Assembly: GCA_964573885.1 (NCBI GenBank)
Contig: CAZNLL010000028.1
Span: 1-34,781 of the forward strand
Origin: CAZNLL01 sp964573885
GTDB taxonomy: Bacteria > Desulfobacterota > DSM-4660 > Desulfatiglandales > Desulfatiglandaceae
Direction: 5' to 3'
DNA: 34,781 nt
Shown here: piece by piece, positions 16,451-25,113 of the stretch
Layout: every line of letters begins with the position of its first letter
Position numbering within the stretch: the stretch's first letter is position 1
The notes under the pieces: model-generated
Told to the model about the DNA's origin: nothing
The model's input: the letters and a program-made list of their open reading frames with translations, nothing else
The model's database searches: none
Position numbers and translations under genes: made by a program

Positions 16451-16467
16451 GGAGGGGAAGCCCCTCC
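16451..16467. repeat. GC-rich perfect hairpin
   Basis: GGAGGGG (16451-16457) pairs exactly with CCCCTCC (16461-16467) around the 3-base loop AAG. It directly abuts the next, larger palindrome. Confidence 0.5.
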
Positions 16468-16487
16468 CCCCGGTCCGCGGACCGGGG
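16468..16487. repeat. Perfect 20-base GC-rich palindrome
   Basis: A 20-base uninterrupted palindrome centred on CGCG between 16477 and 16478 (left arm CCCCGGTCCG, right arm CGGACCGGGG). Having no spacer, it could be a binding site for a dimeric protein or extrude as a cruciform. No T-run follows. Confidence 0.55.
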
Positions 16488-16630
16488 AGGATTAAGTGGA
16501 ATGTGGGGATTATCTAAATTATAACCGCTGGAGCCTGGGGGGGTCAACGGGAATTCATCCGGCCCTTGTCCCTTTCCCCGTCTCGTGCTTTCGTGCTAAT
16601 AGAGTATGGATCAGGAGGCCTCACACTGAA

Positions 16631-19600
16631 ATGTCAACACAGCGTTCAGCCCCCATCCAAAGCGGATTTATCCATATCAGGGGGGCCCGGCAGAACAATC
16701 TCAAGGGTCTGAACCTTGACATCCCCCTTAACAGGATAACGGTCATCACGGGCCTCAGCGGCTCAGGCAAATCCTCCCTGGCCTTTGACACCCTCTATGC
16801 CGAGGGCCAGCGCCGTTACGTAGAAACCTTCTCTCCTTATGCACGCCAGTTCATGGAGCGTATGGACCGGCCCCATGTCGGAGATATCCAGGGCATCCCC
16901 CCGGCCATCGCCATTGACCGGAAAGACCCGGTGCGCACCTCCCGCTCCACGGTGGGGACCATGACCGAGATCACAGATTATGTGAAGCTGCTCTATTCCC
17001 GCCTTGGGCAGCTTCACTGCCGGAGGTGCAAAAGGCCGGTGCTCCGTGAAAGCCCCGAACAGGTGTGGGCACGCCTCTCGGAATATCCCCCAGGTTCCGA
17101 GATCCTCATCACCTTCCCTTTTTCCGGGCCGGGCGGGGATTTCTCCCTTCAAAAGGAACTGGGCCGTTTGGGCTTTACCCGTCTCTTCTCACATGGCCGT
17201 ATCACTCCTCTGGATGCCTTGGAAAAGACAAAACACCCGGACAAAGTCCAGGTCATCGCGGACAGGCTCATGCTCAGGGACCAGGACCGGGCACGCATTA
17301 TTGACTCCCTGGAACAGGCCTTCAGGTTCGGGAGGGGAAAGGCCGATGTCTTTGTGGACTCCCACCGCCACTTGGCCTTCAGCACAACCCTTTCATGCCC
17401 TCACTGCGGCATCCGGTACAGGGATCCCCCGCCCAACCTTTTTTCTTTCAACAGCCCCATCGGGGCCTGCGACATGTGCAGGGGTTTCGGCCGCATTATT
17501 GATATAGACCCGGACCTCATCATTGCCGATCCCCGGCTCTCCCTCCAAGGGGGGGCTGTCAAGCCTTGGGGAGGGCGCTCAAAGGGCCGCATGGAATTCG
17601 AGGACTTGATGGCCTTTTGCAGACGGGAGCATATCCCCACGGACGTCCCTTTCAGGCGTCTCAAAAAGACCCACAAAAAAGCCATCTTTGAGGGAACCCC
17701 CGACTATTACGGGATCCGGGGCTTTTTCAGGTGGCTCGAGACCAAGACCTACAAAATGCATGTCCGGGTCTTTCTTTCCCGCTATCGCAGCTATCGGGTC
17801 TGCCCGGCGTGCCGAGGCACCCGTTTCAAAGAGGAGGCCCTCCTCTACCGTCTGGACGGGCTTGATATCGCCCAGGTCTATGCCCTGAATGTGGATGATG
17901 CCTGCGGATTCTTCGCCTCCTTTTCCTGCCCCGAAGGGGATGAGGCGGGCAGGCTCCTCCTGGATGAGGTCCAAAGCCGCCTGGCCTATCTCCGGGACGT
18001 GGGGCTGGATTACCTGACTCTGGATCGCCAGTCCCGGACCCTCTCGGGAGGGGAAGTGCAGCGTGTGGCCCTTGCCTCGGCCCTGGGCTCTTCCCTGGTC
18101 AACACCCTCTACATCCTGGACGAACCCAGTATCGGACTTCATCCCCGGGACAGCCACCGCCTGGTGCGCATCCTTAAGGGGCTGAGAGACCTCCAAAACA
18201 CGGTGGTGGTGGTGGAGCATGATCCCGAGATCATCAGGGAAAGCGACTACATGCTGGACCTGGGCCCAGGGGCCGGTGACCAAGGAGGCCGGGTCATGTA
18301 TTTCGGTCCCACCAGGGCCGTCAAGGGATGCCTTACGGGAGACTTCCTCCGCGGCAAGCGGTTCCTTCCCCTGCCTAAAGGCCGTAGATCCCCAAGAAAA
18401 GGCCGTTGGCTCATCATCAAAGGGGCCGGTGAACACAACCTCAAGGACATTGATGTCTTTGTCCCCCTGGGTCTCTTTGTCTGCCTTACCGGCGTATCCG
18501 GCTCGGGCAAGTCCACCCTGGCTGAAGACGTTCTTTATAGGGCCGTGAAATGGAATAAACAGGACCCCCAGGGCCGTCCCGGCCGGCACAAGGGACTCAA
18601 GGGTCTGGGGGCAATTACAGACGCCGTTCTGGTGGACCAGAAACCCATTGGACGCACCCCCAGGGCAAACCCTTTGACCTATACCAAGGCCATGGACCCC
18701 CTTCGCACCCTGCTGGCCCAAACAGAGGGGGCCCGAAAACGAGCCCTTAAGCCCACCCACTTCTCTTTCAACACCCCCCAGGGCCGATGCGGGAATTGCA
18801 GGGGAGAAGGCTTTGAAAAGGTGGAGATGCAATTCCTCTCCGACGTGTTTGTCACCTGTCCGGAGTGCGGAGGAAGACGTTTTGAGAATACCGTCCTGGA
18901 GGTCACCTTTCAGGGAAAAAATATCCACCAGATCCTTTCCCTCACCGTTGACCAAGCCCTGACCTTCTTTGAAGACCACCCCAAGATCACGGCCGCCCTT
19001 GAGCCCCTCGCCCGGGTGGGACTTGGTTACATGAGGCTCGGACAGCCCATAAACACCCTTTCGGCAGGAGAAGCCCAGAGGCTGAAGCTCTCTCGGTATC
19101 TGGAAACCAAGGGCCGGGAAAAGCGCCTTTTTATCTTAGACGAACCCACTACGGGGCTTCACTTTGAGGATATTTCAAAACTCATGGCCCTCCTCCAGGA
19201 CCTTGTGATCCAAGGGAACAGCGTCCTGATCATCGAACACAACATGGATGTCATCAAGACGGCGGACTGGGTCATTGACCTGGGACCCGAAGGCGGGGAA
19301 AAGGGAGGGGGAATCGTCGCCACGGGTCCTCCTGAGGAAGTAGCCCAGTGCCCCGTCTCTCACACAGGCCGATTTCTCAAGGTCTATCTCAAAGGCCGGG
19401 GCAGGCTCAAATCCAGCCGAAAAACCACTGGTCCTGAACCGGACCGGCCGTCCCCGGACGCCATTATCATCAAGGGAGCCCGAGAACACAATCTCAAAAA
19501 CGTGGCCCTTTCCATCCCCCGCAACCAAATGGTGGCACTCACCGGGGTCTCGGGTTCGGGCAAATCCACCCTGGCCTTTGATATCCTCTTTGCAGAAGGC

Positions 19601-21934
19601 CAGCGGCGCTATCTGGAAAGCCTGGCCCCTTACGTGCGACAATATGTGAGGATCCTGGAGCGGCCTGAAGTGGACGTGGTGGCGGGCATCCCCCCGGCCG
19701 TGGCCATAGAACAACGAATCAGCCATGCGAGTCGCCGCTCCACTGTTGCCACCCTTACCGAAATCTATCATTTCCTAAGGCTCCTTTTCAGCCGGGTAGG
19801 GATCCCACATTGTCCAGGGTGCGGCCGCAGACTGGTTACCCAGACCCGGGCCACTATTGCGGCCCACATGAAGAGCCGTTACGGCCGTCGATCGGCCCTG
19901 GTGCTGGCCCCCAAGGTAGCCGGAAGGAAGGGCTTTCATAAAGAAATCCTGGCCGGGGCCCTGGGCAAAGGGTATAAAGAGGCCCGCATCGACGGTGTCA
20001 TCTCCCCCATCAAAGAGGGAATGGCCCTGAGCCGCTACCATGAGCACACCATAGAACTGGTGGTGGCGCACCTGCCGGTGCAGGACCTGCAAGAAACCGT
20101 GGGCCAAGCCCTGGCAGAGGGAGGAGGCAGCCTTTTGGTCTTGGATGACCATGGGGATGAAGAAATCTTCAGCCTCCATGGCACCTGTCCCGCCTGCGGG
20201 TCGGGTTTGCCGGCCCTGGATCCCCGTCTCTTTTCTTTTAACAGCCCCTACGGGGCCTGTCCGGACTGTGATGGACTGGGGGAGGTCGAAGACAGGGGCA
20301 GCCTGGTGGTCTGCCCTTGCTGCCGTGGAAGCCGCCTGAGGACCGAGGCACTCTCCGTGACAGTGAAAGGGTTCTCCATCGGGGATTTGGTGGATTATCC
20401 TGCCGGTCGCCTGGCCCGGGTGCTCAAGGACCTTTCATTCAACGGGACGGAAAGGGCGGTGGTACAACCCCTTTTAGAGGAAATTCAAACCAGGGTCTCC
20501 CTCCTCAATCGTCTCGGTCTCTCCTATCTGGCCCTCAGCCGGAGCGGGGCCACCCTATCGGGCGGCGAGGCCCAGCGGGTGCGCCTTGCCGCCCAGCTGG
20601 GATCCAACCTGACCGGCATCTGCTATGTCCTGGATGAGCCCACCATCGGCCTTCATGCCAGGGACAATCGTATGCTCCTTCACGCCCTGAAAGCACTCAA
20701 ACGCCGAGGCAATTCCATTGTGGTGGTCGAACACGACGAGGAGACTATCCGAGAGGCGGATACCATCATCGACCTTGGTCCCGGGCCCGGACAGGAAGGC
20801 GGGTGGGTGGTAGCCCAGGGCAGCCTGAAGGACATCAAAAAGGCCCCCCGTTCTGTGACCGGTACCTGTCTCAACGGCCGGCCTCGCGAAATCACCTCCC
20901 GCCTGAGGAGGAACATAAAGGGGCCAGTCCTTCGCGTTCGCGGGGCTTCCAGGCACAACCTGAAAAAAATCGATGTGGAGTTTCCCCTCCTCACCCTGAC
21001 CGTGGTTACGGGCGTATCGGGATCCGGCAAGTCCACCCTGGTCAAAGAGACCCTTTACAGGGGGCTGCATGACAGAATCCTGAACCAGGACGGCCAGGCC
21101 GGGTTCTGCAAAGGCATGGATGGCTGGAAGTCCGTGGACAGGGTCCTGGAGGTGGATCACAGCCCCATTGGTCGGACCCCCCGCTCGGTACCCGCCTCTT
21201 ATGTGGGATGCCTCTCCGAAATCCGCAGGCTCTTGGCCCTGACCCCGGAGGCCCGGGCCCGGGGTTACCGTCCTGGGCGGTTTTCTTTTAATGTGGCCTC
21301 AGGCCGGTGCGAGACATGCAAAGGCCATGGCAGCCTCAAGGTGGCCATGAGCTTTTTACCTGATGTCTATGTCCGCTGTGGAGGTTGCGGCGGAAAACGT
21401 TTTGACCGGGAGACCCTCTCCGTCACCTATAAGGGAAAAAATGTGGCCCAGGTTCTGGATCTCACCTTTAAAGAGGCCCGCGGTTTCTTTGAAAACATCC
21501 CGGCTCTTCGGCGGATCCTCACCTTTGTATGCGACATCGGCCTGGGCTATTTACGCCTGGGCCAGCCCAGCCCCACCCTGTCAGGCGGAGAGGCGCAACG
21601 GATCAAGCTGGCTCAGGAGCTGGCCAAAAAGGCCGGGGGCCACACCCTGTATGTGTTGGACGAACCCACCACAGGGCTCCACCTTGCTGATATCGACAGG
21701 CTCTTATGCGTGCTCCAGGGGCTGGTGGACAAGGGCAACACGGTGGTCGTCATTGAGCACAACATGGAGATCATTAAGGAGGCCGATCACATTATCGACC
21801 TCGGCCCGGAAGGAGGAGACAAGGGCGGGCGGCTGGTGGCGTCGGGCTCACCCTGGGAAATTCTGGACCAGGCCCACCATTCCCATACAGCCCATCATCT
21901 TCAAAGATACCTCAAGGGCCTTTCTGTTTCCTGA
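16631..21934 (+). CDS. uvrA: Excinuclease subunit UvrA, double-length tandem form
   Basis: A 1767-residue DNA-damage-recognition ATPase, about twice the usual 940-residue UvrA. It contains two complete UvrA copies, about residues 1-930 and 945-1767, giving four ABC ATPase modules. Walker A motifs lie near residues 40, 621, 972 and 1461 (GxSGSGKS), signatures near 471, 810, 1308 and 1650 (LSGGE, but LSAGE in the second), each followed by an LDEP Walker B and an EH(D/N) switch. Each copy has its zinc-finger cysteines (for example CPHCGI with CDMCRG, CGNCRG with CPECGG; CPACGS with CPDCDG, CETCKG with CGGCGG) and a UvrB-binding insertion. ATG 16631 follows AGGAGG by 12 bases; the open frame to 16496 adds unrelated residues. 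Long UvrA forms are known, for instance in Chlamydia. The stop region overlaps yhhQ by 23 bases. Confidence 0.94.
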   Translation: MSTQRSAPIQSGFIHIRGARQNNLKGLNLDIPLNRITVITGLSGSGKSSLAFDTLYAEGQRRYVETFSPYARQFMERMDRPHVGDIQGIPPAIAIDRKDPVRTSRSTVGTMTEITDYVKLLYSRLGQLHCRRCKRPVLRESPEQVWARLSEYPPGSEILITFPFSGPGGDFSLQKELGRLGFTRLFSHGRITPLDALEKTKHPDKVQVIADRLMLRDQDRARIIDSLEQAFRFGRGKADVFVDSHRHLAFSTTLSCPHCGIRYRDPPPNLFSFNSPIGACDMCRGFGRIIDIDPDLIIADPRLSLQGGAVKPWGGRSKGRMEFEDLMAFCRREHIPTDVPFRRLKKTHKKAIFEGTPDYYGIRGFFRWLETKTYKMHVRVFLSRYRSYRVCPACRGTRFKEEALLYRLDGLDIAQVYALNVDDACGFFASFSCPEGDEAGRLLLDEVQSRLAYLRDVGLDYLTLDRQSRTLSGGEVQRVALASALGSSLVNTLYILDEPSIGLHPRDSHRLVRILKGLRDLQNTVVVVEHDPEIIRESDYMLDLGPGAGDQGGRVMYFGPTRAVKGCLTGDFLRGKRFLPLPKGRRSPRKGRWLIIKGAGEHNLKDIDVFVPLGLFVCLTGVSGSGKSTLAEDVLYRAVKWNKQDPQGRPGRHKGLKGLGAITDAVLVDQKPIGRTPRANPLTYTKAMDPLRTLLAQTEGARKRALKPTHFSFNTPQGRCGNCRGEGFEKVEMQFLSDVFVTCPECGGRRFENTVLEVTFQGKNIHQILSLTVDQALTFFEDHPKITAALEPLARVGLGYMRLGQPINTLSAGEAQRLKLSRYLETKGREKRLFILDEPTTGLHFEDISKLMALLQDLVIQGNSVLIIEHNMDVIKTADWVIDLGPEGGEKGGGIVATGPPEEVAQCPVSHTGRFLKVYLKGRGRLKSSRKTTGPEPDRPSPDAIIIKGAREHNLKNVALSIPRNQMVALTGVSGSGKSTLAFDILFAEGQRRYLESLAPYVRQYVRILERPEVDVVAGIPPAVAIEQRISHASRRSTVATLTEIYHFLRLLFSRVGIPHCPGCGRRLVTQTRATIAAHMKSRYGRRSALVLAPKVAGRKGFHKEILAGALGKGYKEARIDGVISPIKEGMALSRYHEHTIELVVAHLPVQDLQETVGQALAEGGGSLLVLDDHGDEEIFSLHGTCPACGSGLPALDPRLFSFNSPYGACPDCDGLGEVEDRGSLVVCPCCRGSRLRTEALSVTVKGFSIGDLVDYPAGRLARVLKDLSFNGTERAVVQPLLEEIQTRVSLLNRLGLSYLALSRSGATLSGGEAQRVRLAAQLGSNLTGICYVLDEPTIGLHARDNRMLLHALKALKRRGNSIVVVEHDEETIREADTIIDLGPGPGQEGGWVVAQGSLKDIKKAPRSVTGTCLNGRPREITSRLRRNIKGPVLRVRGASRHNLKKIDVEFPLLTLTVVTGVSGSGKSTLVKETLYRGLHDRILNQDGQAGFCKGMDGWKSVDRVLEVDHSPIGRTPRSVPASYVGCLSEIRRLLALTPEARARGYRPGRFSFNVASGRCETCKGHGSLKVAMSFLPDVYVRCGGCGGKRFDRETLSVTYKGKNVAQVLDLTFKEARGFFENIPALRRILTFVCDIGLGYLRLGQPSPTLSGGEAQRIKLAQELAKKAGGHTLYVLDEPTTGLHLADIDRLLCVLQGLVDKGNTVVVIEHNMEIIKEADHIIDLGPEGGDKGGRLVASGSPWEILDQAHHSHTAHHLQRYLKGLSVS

Positions 21935-22640
21935 ACAATAAAGGGTTGAAACGGGTGTGGTCATCGTAGGCATCCAAGCCTTCATGGGCCTTAAGAAAAC
22001 GGACCACCCCGTAAGTGAAAGGGGTGGCCAGGGCCTCGTAGACACATTTGGCCAGCCATTGGGTCATCATGATGAGGAGCAAGGCCTGGGCAGGGATGGT
22101 CCCCCAAAAGGCGATGGCAATAAAGACCAGGGAATCAAGTCCTTGCCCCACCAGGGTGGAGCCTATGGTCCGGGTCCAAAGCCAGCGACCCCGGGTGGCG
22201 ATCTTCATTTTGGCCAAGACATAGGCATTAAAGAATTCTCCCACCAGATAGGCCAAAAAAGAGGCCCCAAGCAACCTGGGTGTATAGCCCAGGATTCGCT
22301 CATAGGCGGTCTGACCGTCCCAAAAAGGGGGCGGGGGGATGATCTCTCCCACCCAGATGACCATTACCACCATGAGATTACAGAAAAAGCCCAGCCAAAT
22401 GACCCTCCGCGCCTGGCCATAGCCATAGACCTCGGTGAGCACATCTCCTGTAATATAACTGATGGGAAAGATGAGCACGCCTGCCGGAAGGATGAAGTTC
22501 CACACTTGGATGAGTTTTACGGATATGATATTGGCCGTGATCAAGGCGGTGACAAAGACGGCCACCACAAAGACAAACCAGTGGGAATAACGGGCCTCAT
22601 CTCCGGATAAAGGGCGGTGCGGCGATCCATCCCCTTCCAT
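21912..22640 (-). CDS. yhhQ: Queuosine precursor transporter, YhhQ/VUT family
   Basis: A 242-residue inner-membrane protein of the VUT (DUF165, YhhQ) family, which imports the queuosine precursors preQ0/preQ1 for tRNA modification. Six or so hydrophobic segments are visible. The family block FPISYITGDVLTEVYGYGQARRVIW lies in the first half, and GEFFNAYVLAKMK with TRTIGSTLVGQGLDS in the second. No queuosine biosynthesis gene is in the window, and no preQ1 riboswitch-like leader is apparent. ATG 22640 is preferred over the ATG four codons upstream (22652): GGAGAAAG precedes it properly, whereas nothing precedes the first. It lies 40 bases after the DUF4301 gene and may be co-transcribed; convergent overlap with uvrA is 23 bases. 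Confidence 0.88.
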   Translation of the reverse strand: MEGDGSPHRPLSGDEARYSHWFVFVVAVFVTALITANIISVKLIQVWNFILPAGVLIFPISYITGDVLTEVYGYGQARRVIWLGFFCNLMVVMVIWVGEIIPPPPFWDGQTAYERILGYTPRLLGASFLAYLVGEFFNAYVLAKMKIATRGRWLWTRTIGSTLVGQGLDSLVFIAIAFWGTIPAQALLLIMMTQWLAKCVYEALATPFTYGVVRFLKAHEGLDAYDDHTRFNPLLFRKQKGP

Positions 22641-22680
22641 CACTTTCTCCATCGTATCATTTCAGTTATATAAGACCGGA

Positions 22681-24255
22681 TCAGGCGGGCTGGTGCTCCT
22701 TCTTGAGCAAGTCGTTCACCGTCTTTACGGGATTAAAAGTCACAGGAGGGACTTCCACAAAGAGGGTAAGCCACCCCGCCATGCCCCCGTTCCAGAGGCC
22801 CGGGTGCTCCAGGGCCTTCAGGTCCTTTCCCTCCTTGGACTTCACTGTGATAAAGACGGCCTCCGGGTCCACAAAGGTCCTAAGATCAAAAGGCTGCCCC
22901 TGAAAGTCTCGGACCCCGCATACAATATCCACAGGGTTGAAATGGGTCGAGGAGGCTAAAATGTCTTGCTGCTCCTGGGAATCGGGATCGATCTGGGCGG
23001 TTTCCACGATCTGGGGAGAAACGGCCCCTCTCCGGTCCCTGACCCAGAAGGGACCTCCTCCGGGGTCCCTCTCTTTTTTGACCATCCCGCAGACCCGGAT
23101 GGGCCGGTTGAGCCTTTTCATGAGAAAGCGTCGCTGCTCCTCTTCAGTGGCCCTTTGCGGCCCCGGGGAAAGCCCGAATTCATCCTTTAGAAATGTGGAG
23201 ACCTGCTCCAGGACGTCCCTATCTACAGGCTCGGAAGCCAGCCTTTCCATGAATCCGAAGACCTTTTTCTGCAACCTTAAAAGCACCCCGGCCAGGAGCT
23301 TTTTCCACCGCAAGGTCTCGGCCTTAAGCCGATCAGGGACCACGTTATCAATGTTCTTTATGAAAAGGATATCTCCATTGAGATCATTCAGATTCTCTAT
23401 GAGGGCCCCGTGCCCTCCCGGCCTGAATAAGAGCCGGCCTTTTTGGTCCCGAAAGGGACGGTTTTGGAGGTCCACGGCAAGGGTATCGGTGGATCTTTTT
23501 TGGCTGGAAAACGCCACCTGATAGGATACCCCGTATCTATCCCCATAGGAGGCGTCCACCTTTTCCAGGAGATCCAGGAACCGGGGCCTGGCCTCGGGTG
23601 ACACCGTAAAATGGAGGCGGCATACCTGGTCCTCAGCGGCCACATAGGCGGCCCCTTCCACCAAGTGCTCTTCAAAGGCGGTTCGGGGGCCTTCAGGATA
23701 GGCATGAAACAGGATGAGCCCCTTGGGCAGATGGGCGTAACCAAGCCCCTCCTCATCCAGGACGGCATGAATGATCTCAGCGAACCGGCCTTGGTCCAAA
23801 AGGGCCTCTAAGGACGCGCCCGCCTGGGTCATCCGGAAACGGAGGCGCTCAAAAAAGGGGAACTTCCTGAGGCCCCCCATGAACTCCTGGAGTTGCTGCG
23901 CCTCTTTGTCTCCTCGCCGGGCCTGACCGGCGATCTCATCGCTCCATATCTCTTTCCCCCGGCCCCCGTAGCGGTGTAAGACCTTAAACATCCGGGTCGC
24001 CGCCCCTGAGGCAGGAACGAACTTGAGATACTGGTGCCTGGAAGCTTCCTGTTCATAGGTCCGCATAAAGTCCTTCTCTTCCCTTTCATCGAGGACTCGG
24101 ATGCCGTCCCCTCGGGTACAGGTCCGTACCAGATCCATGTAGGGAGGGGGCTTCTTGAAGAGCTCAAGCTGCCTTTGTGCCTCCTCCACGCCCAGTCCGT
24201 GGGCCTCTATCTCACTGAGGTCTTCAGGGCTGAAATGCGCCTTTGCCGTGTCCAT
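22681..24255 (-). CDS. DUF4301 family protein
   Basis: A 524-residue soluble protein. The N-terminus FSPEDLSEIEAHGLGVEEAQRQLE, the KFVPASGAATRMFK block near residues 77-90 and the later SGVSYQVAFS, RPGGHGALIENLNDLNGDILFIKNID-like segments match DUF4301 as I know it. KNIDNVVPD and the GGHG loop suggest a nucleotide-sugar-transferase-like fold, but no activity is established. It has no signal peptide or membrane segment. GAGGAGGAG just before ATG 24255 is a strong ribosome-binding site, so it is efficiently translated. It lies 84 bases after the N-formylglutamate-amidohydrolase-family gene and 40 before yhhQ; whether it belongs functionally to the ABC/ATP-grasp block is open. Confidence 0.8.
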   Translation of the reverse strand: MDTAKAHFSPEDLSEIEAHGLGVEEAQRQLELFKKPPPYMDLVRTCTRGDGIRVLDEREEKDFMRTYEQEASRHQYLKFVPASGAATRMFKVLHRYGGRGKEIWSDEIAGQARRGDKEAQQLQEFMGGLRKFPFFERLRFRMTQAGASLEALLDQGRFAEIIHAVLDEEGLGYAHLPKGLILFHAYPEGPRTAFEEHLVEGAAYVAAEDQVCRLHFTVSPEARPRFLDLLEKVDASYGDRYGVSYQVAFSSQKRSTDTLAVDLQNRPFRDQKGRLLFRPGGHGALIENLNDLNGDILFIKNIDNVVPDRLKAETLRWKKLLAGVLLRLQKKVFGFMERLASEPVDRDVLEQVSTFLKDEFGLSPGPQRATEEEQRRFLMKRLNRPIRVCGMVKKERDPGGGPFWVRDRRGAVSPQIVETAQIDPDSQEQQDILASSTHFNPVDIVCGVRDFQGQPFDLRTFVDPEAVFITVKSKEGKDLKALEHPGLWNGGMAGWLTLFVEVPPVTFNPVKTVNDLLKKEHQPA

Positions 24256-24339
24256 CCTCTCCTCCTCTTTGGTTCTCGTAATACTTTAGGTGTTTCCAGT
24301 GCCTATGAGCTAAATGATACTGGTTCTCTTCTTCGGTAT

Positions 24340-25113
24340 TCAGGCCAGGATTCCGCCGATCTCTCTTAGGGCCCGGGCCACCCTGTCCTTCACCTCTTCC
24401 ACGGCCTCTGTACTTATCTTTCCTGTTCCCGCCTTGAGAAACAAATCCTGGTTGATCTCGATCTGAACCGCCACCTTTCCCTCCGTTAAAAGCAGCTTTC
24501 CATAGTGGGTGATAATGAACCCTCCTGAGTAAGGATGATTAACGGAAACAGAAAACCCCTGTCTTTCAAAGGCCCCCTTCATCATGCCCAGGGTTTCGGC
24601 GGCACAGGTGGTGGGGCCCCGGGCCGGATTTATCTCTCCCCGGGTATTTCCGTTGTTGCTGAGGACAATATCCTTCCTTTTTTCCCCCGCATCAGGCGCC
24701 CCGGCCGGACCGACCCCGTTTAAGGAATGGGCGTCCACCAACCCTTTGACTCCCGGCCGTCCCAGGGCCTCTTTGAGACGCTCATGGAAGGGCCGGTAAT
24801 AAATCCTGACCCGCTCCGCCGTGGTCTCCTGATCCGGTGCCTGGCCCGGCCGGTACACCCTGCGGCCGTGGTAGTCTTTTTCAGGAATGACCCCCATGGG
24901 CCCGGTCTGATCCGGCCCCCGGTTGAGATCAACCAGGAGACGGCTCCACCGGGCTTTCACAATGCCCAGGGCGGGAAGGGCGCCGAAGATCTCTTCCGTA
25001 CCTTCATCCACGGATTGCCTGATTTCATCGGCACAAAGGGCGATGGACGGTCTTATGGATGGGGGTAGTTCCCTGGCACAGTGGGAAAGGGATACAATAA
25101 AGGGGAGTGTCAT
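24340..25113 (-). CDS. N-formylglutamate amidohydrolase-family protein
   Basis: A 257-residue zinc-type amide hydrolase of the FGase family (PF05013), which cleaves N-acyl or related amides of glutamate and similar amino acids. Motifs in order: SLSHC near residue 9 (family SHxG/PHSG position), LLVDLNRGP, GLVDAHSLNG, NHPYSGGFIITHYG and AVQIEINQDL. These supply the expected metal-binding histidines and glutamate. No hut genes are nearby, so a histidine-degradation role is unlikely. ATG 25113 is preferred over the frame start at 25227: GGGGAGG lies seven bases upstream, and ATGA overlaps the stop of the ATP-grasp gene. Coupling to that ligase suggests it acts on the same amide class, perhaps trimming or recycling the product. 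Confidence 0.84.
   Translation of the reverse strand: MTLPFIVSLSHCARELPPSIRPSIALCADEIRQSVDEGTEEIFGALPALGIVKARWSRLLVDLNRGPDQTGPMGVIPEKDYHGRRVYRPGQAPDQETTAERVRIYYRPFHERLKEALGRPGVKGLVDAHSLNGVGPAGAPDAGEKRKDIVLSNNGNTRGEINPARGPTTCAAETLGMMKGAFERQGFSVSVNHPYSGGFIITHYGKLLLTEGKVAVQIEINQDLFLKAGTGKISTEAVEEVKDRVARALREIGGILA

Larger units (their letters stand above)
16290..16630. other. Gene-free palindrome-rich region between flavoprotein and uvrA genes
   Basis: 341 bases without a credible gene; the frame continuing upstream of uvrA lacks family similarity. It must hold both divergent promoters. An AT stretch near 16511-16525 (TATAAC at 16520-16525) is a weak -10 candidate for uvrA but no good -35 accompanies it. 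Three GC-rich hairpins crowd into 16403-16487 and are listed separately. AGGAGG at 16613-16618 is the uvrA ribosome-binding site. Confidence 0.6.

Noticed and set aside
16496..16630. 45-residue N-terminal extension of UvrA
   Set aside because: The residues do not match any UvrA; AGGAGG and the family start at 16631 fit better, and the stretch overlaps the regulatory region.
17579..18979. 466-codon open frame antisense to uvrA
   Set aside because: It lies wholly opposite a well-conserved uvrA region and has no recognisable domain; long antisense frames are expected in GC-rich coding DNA.
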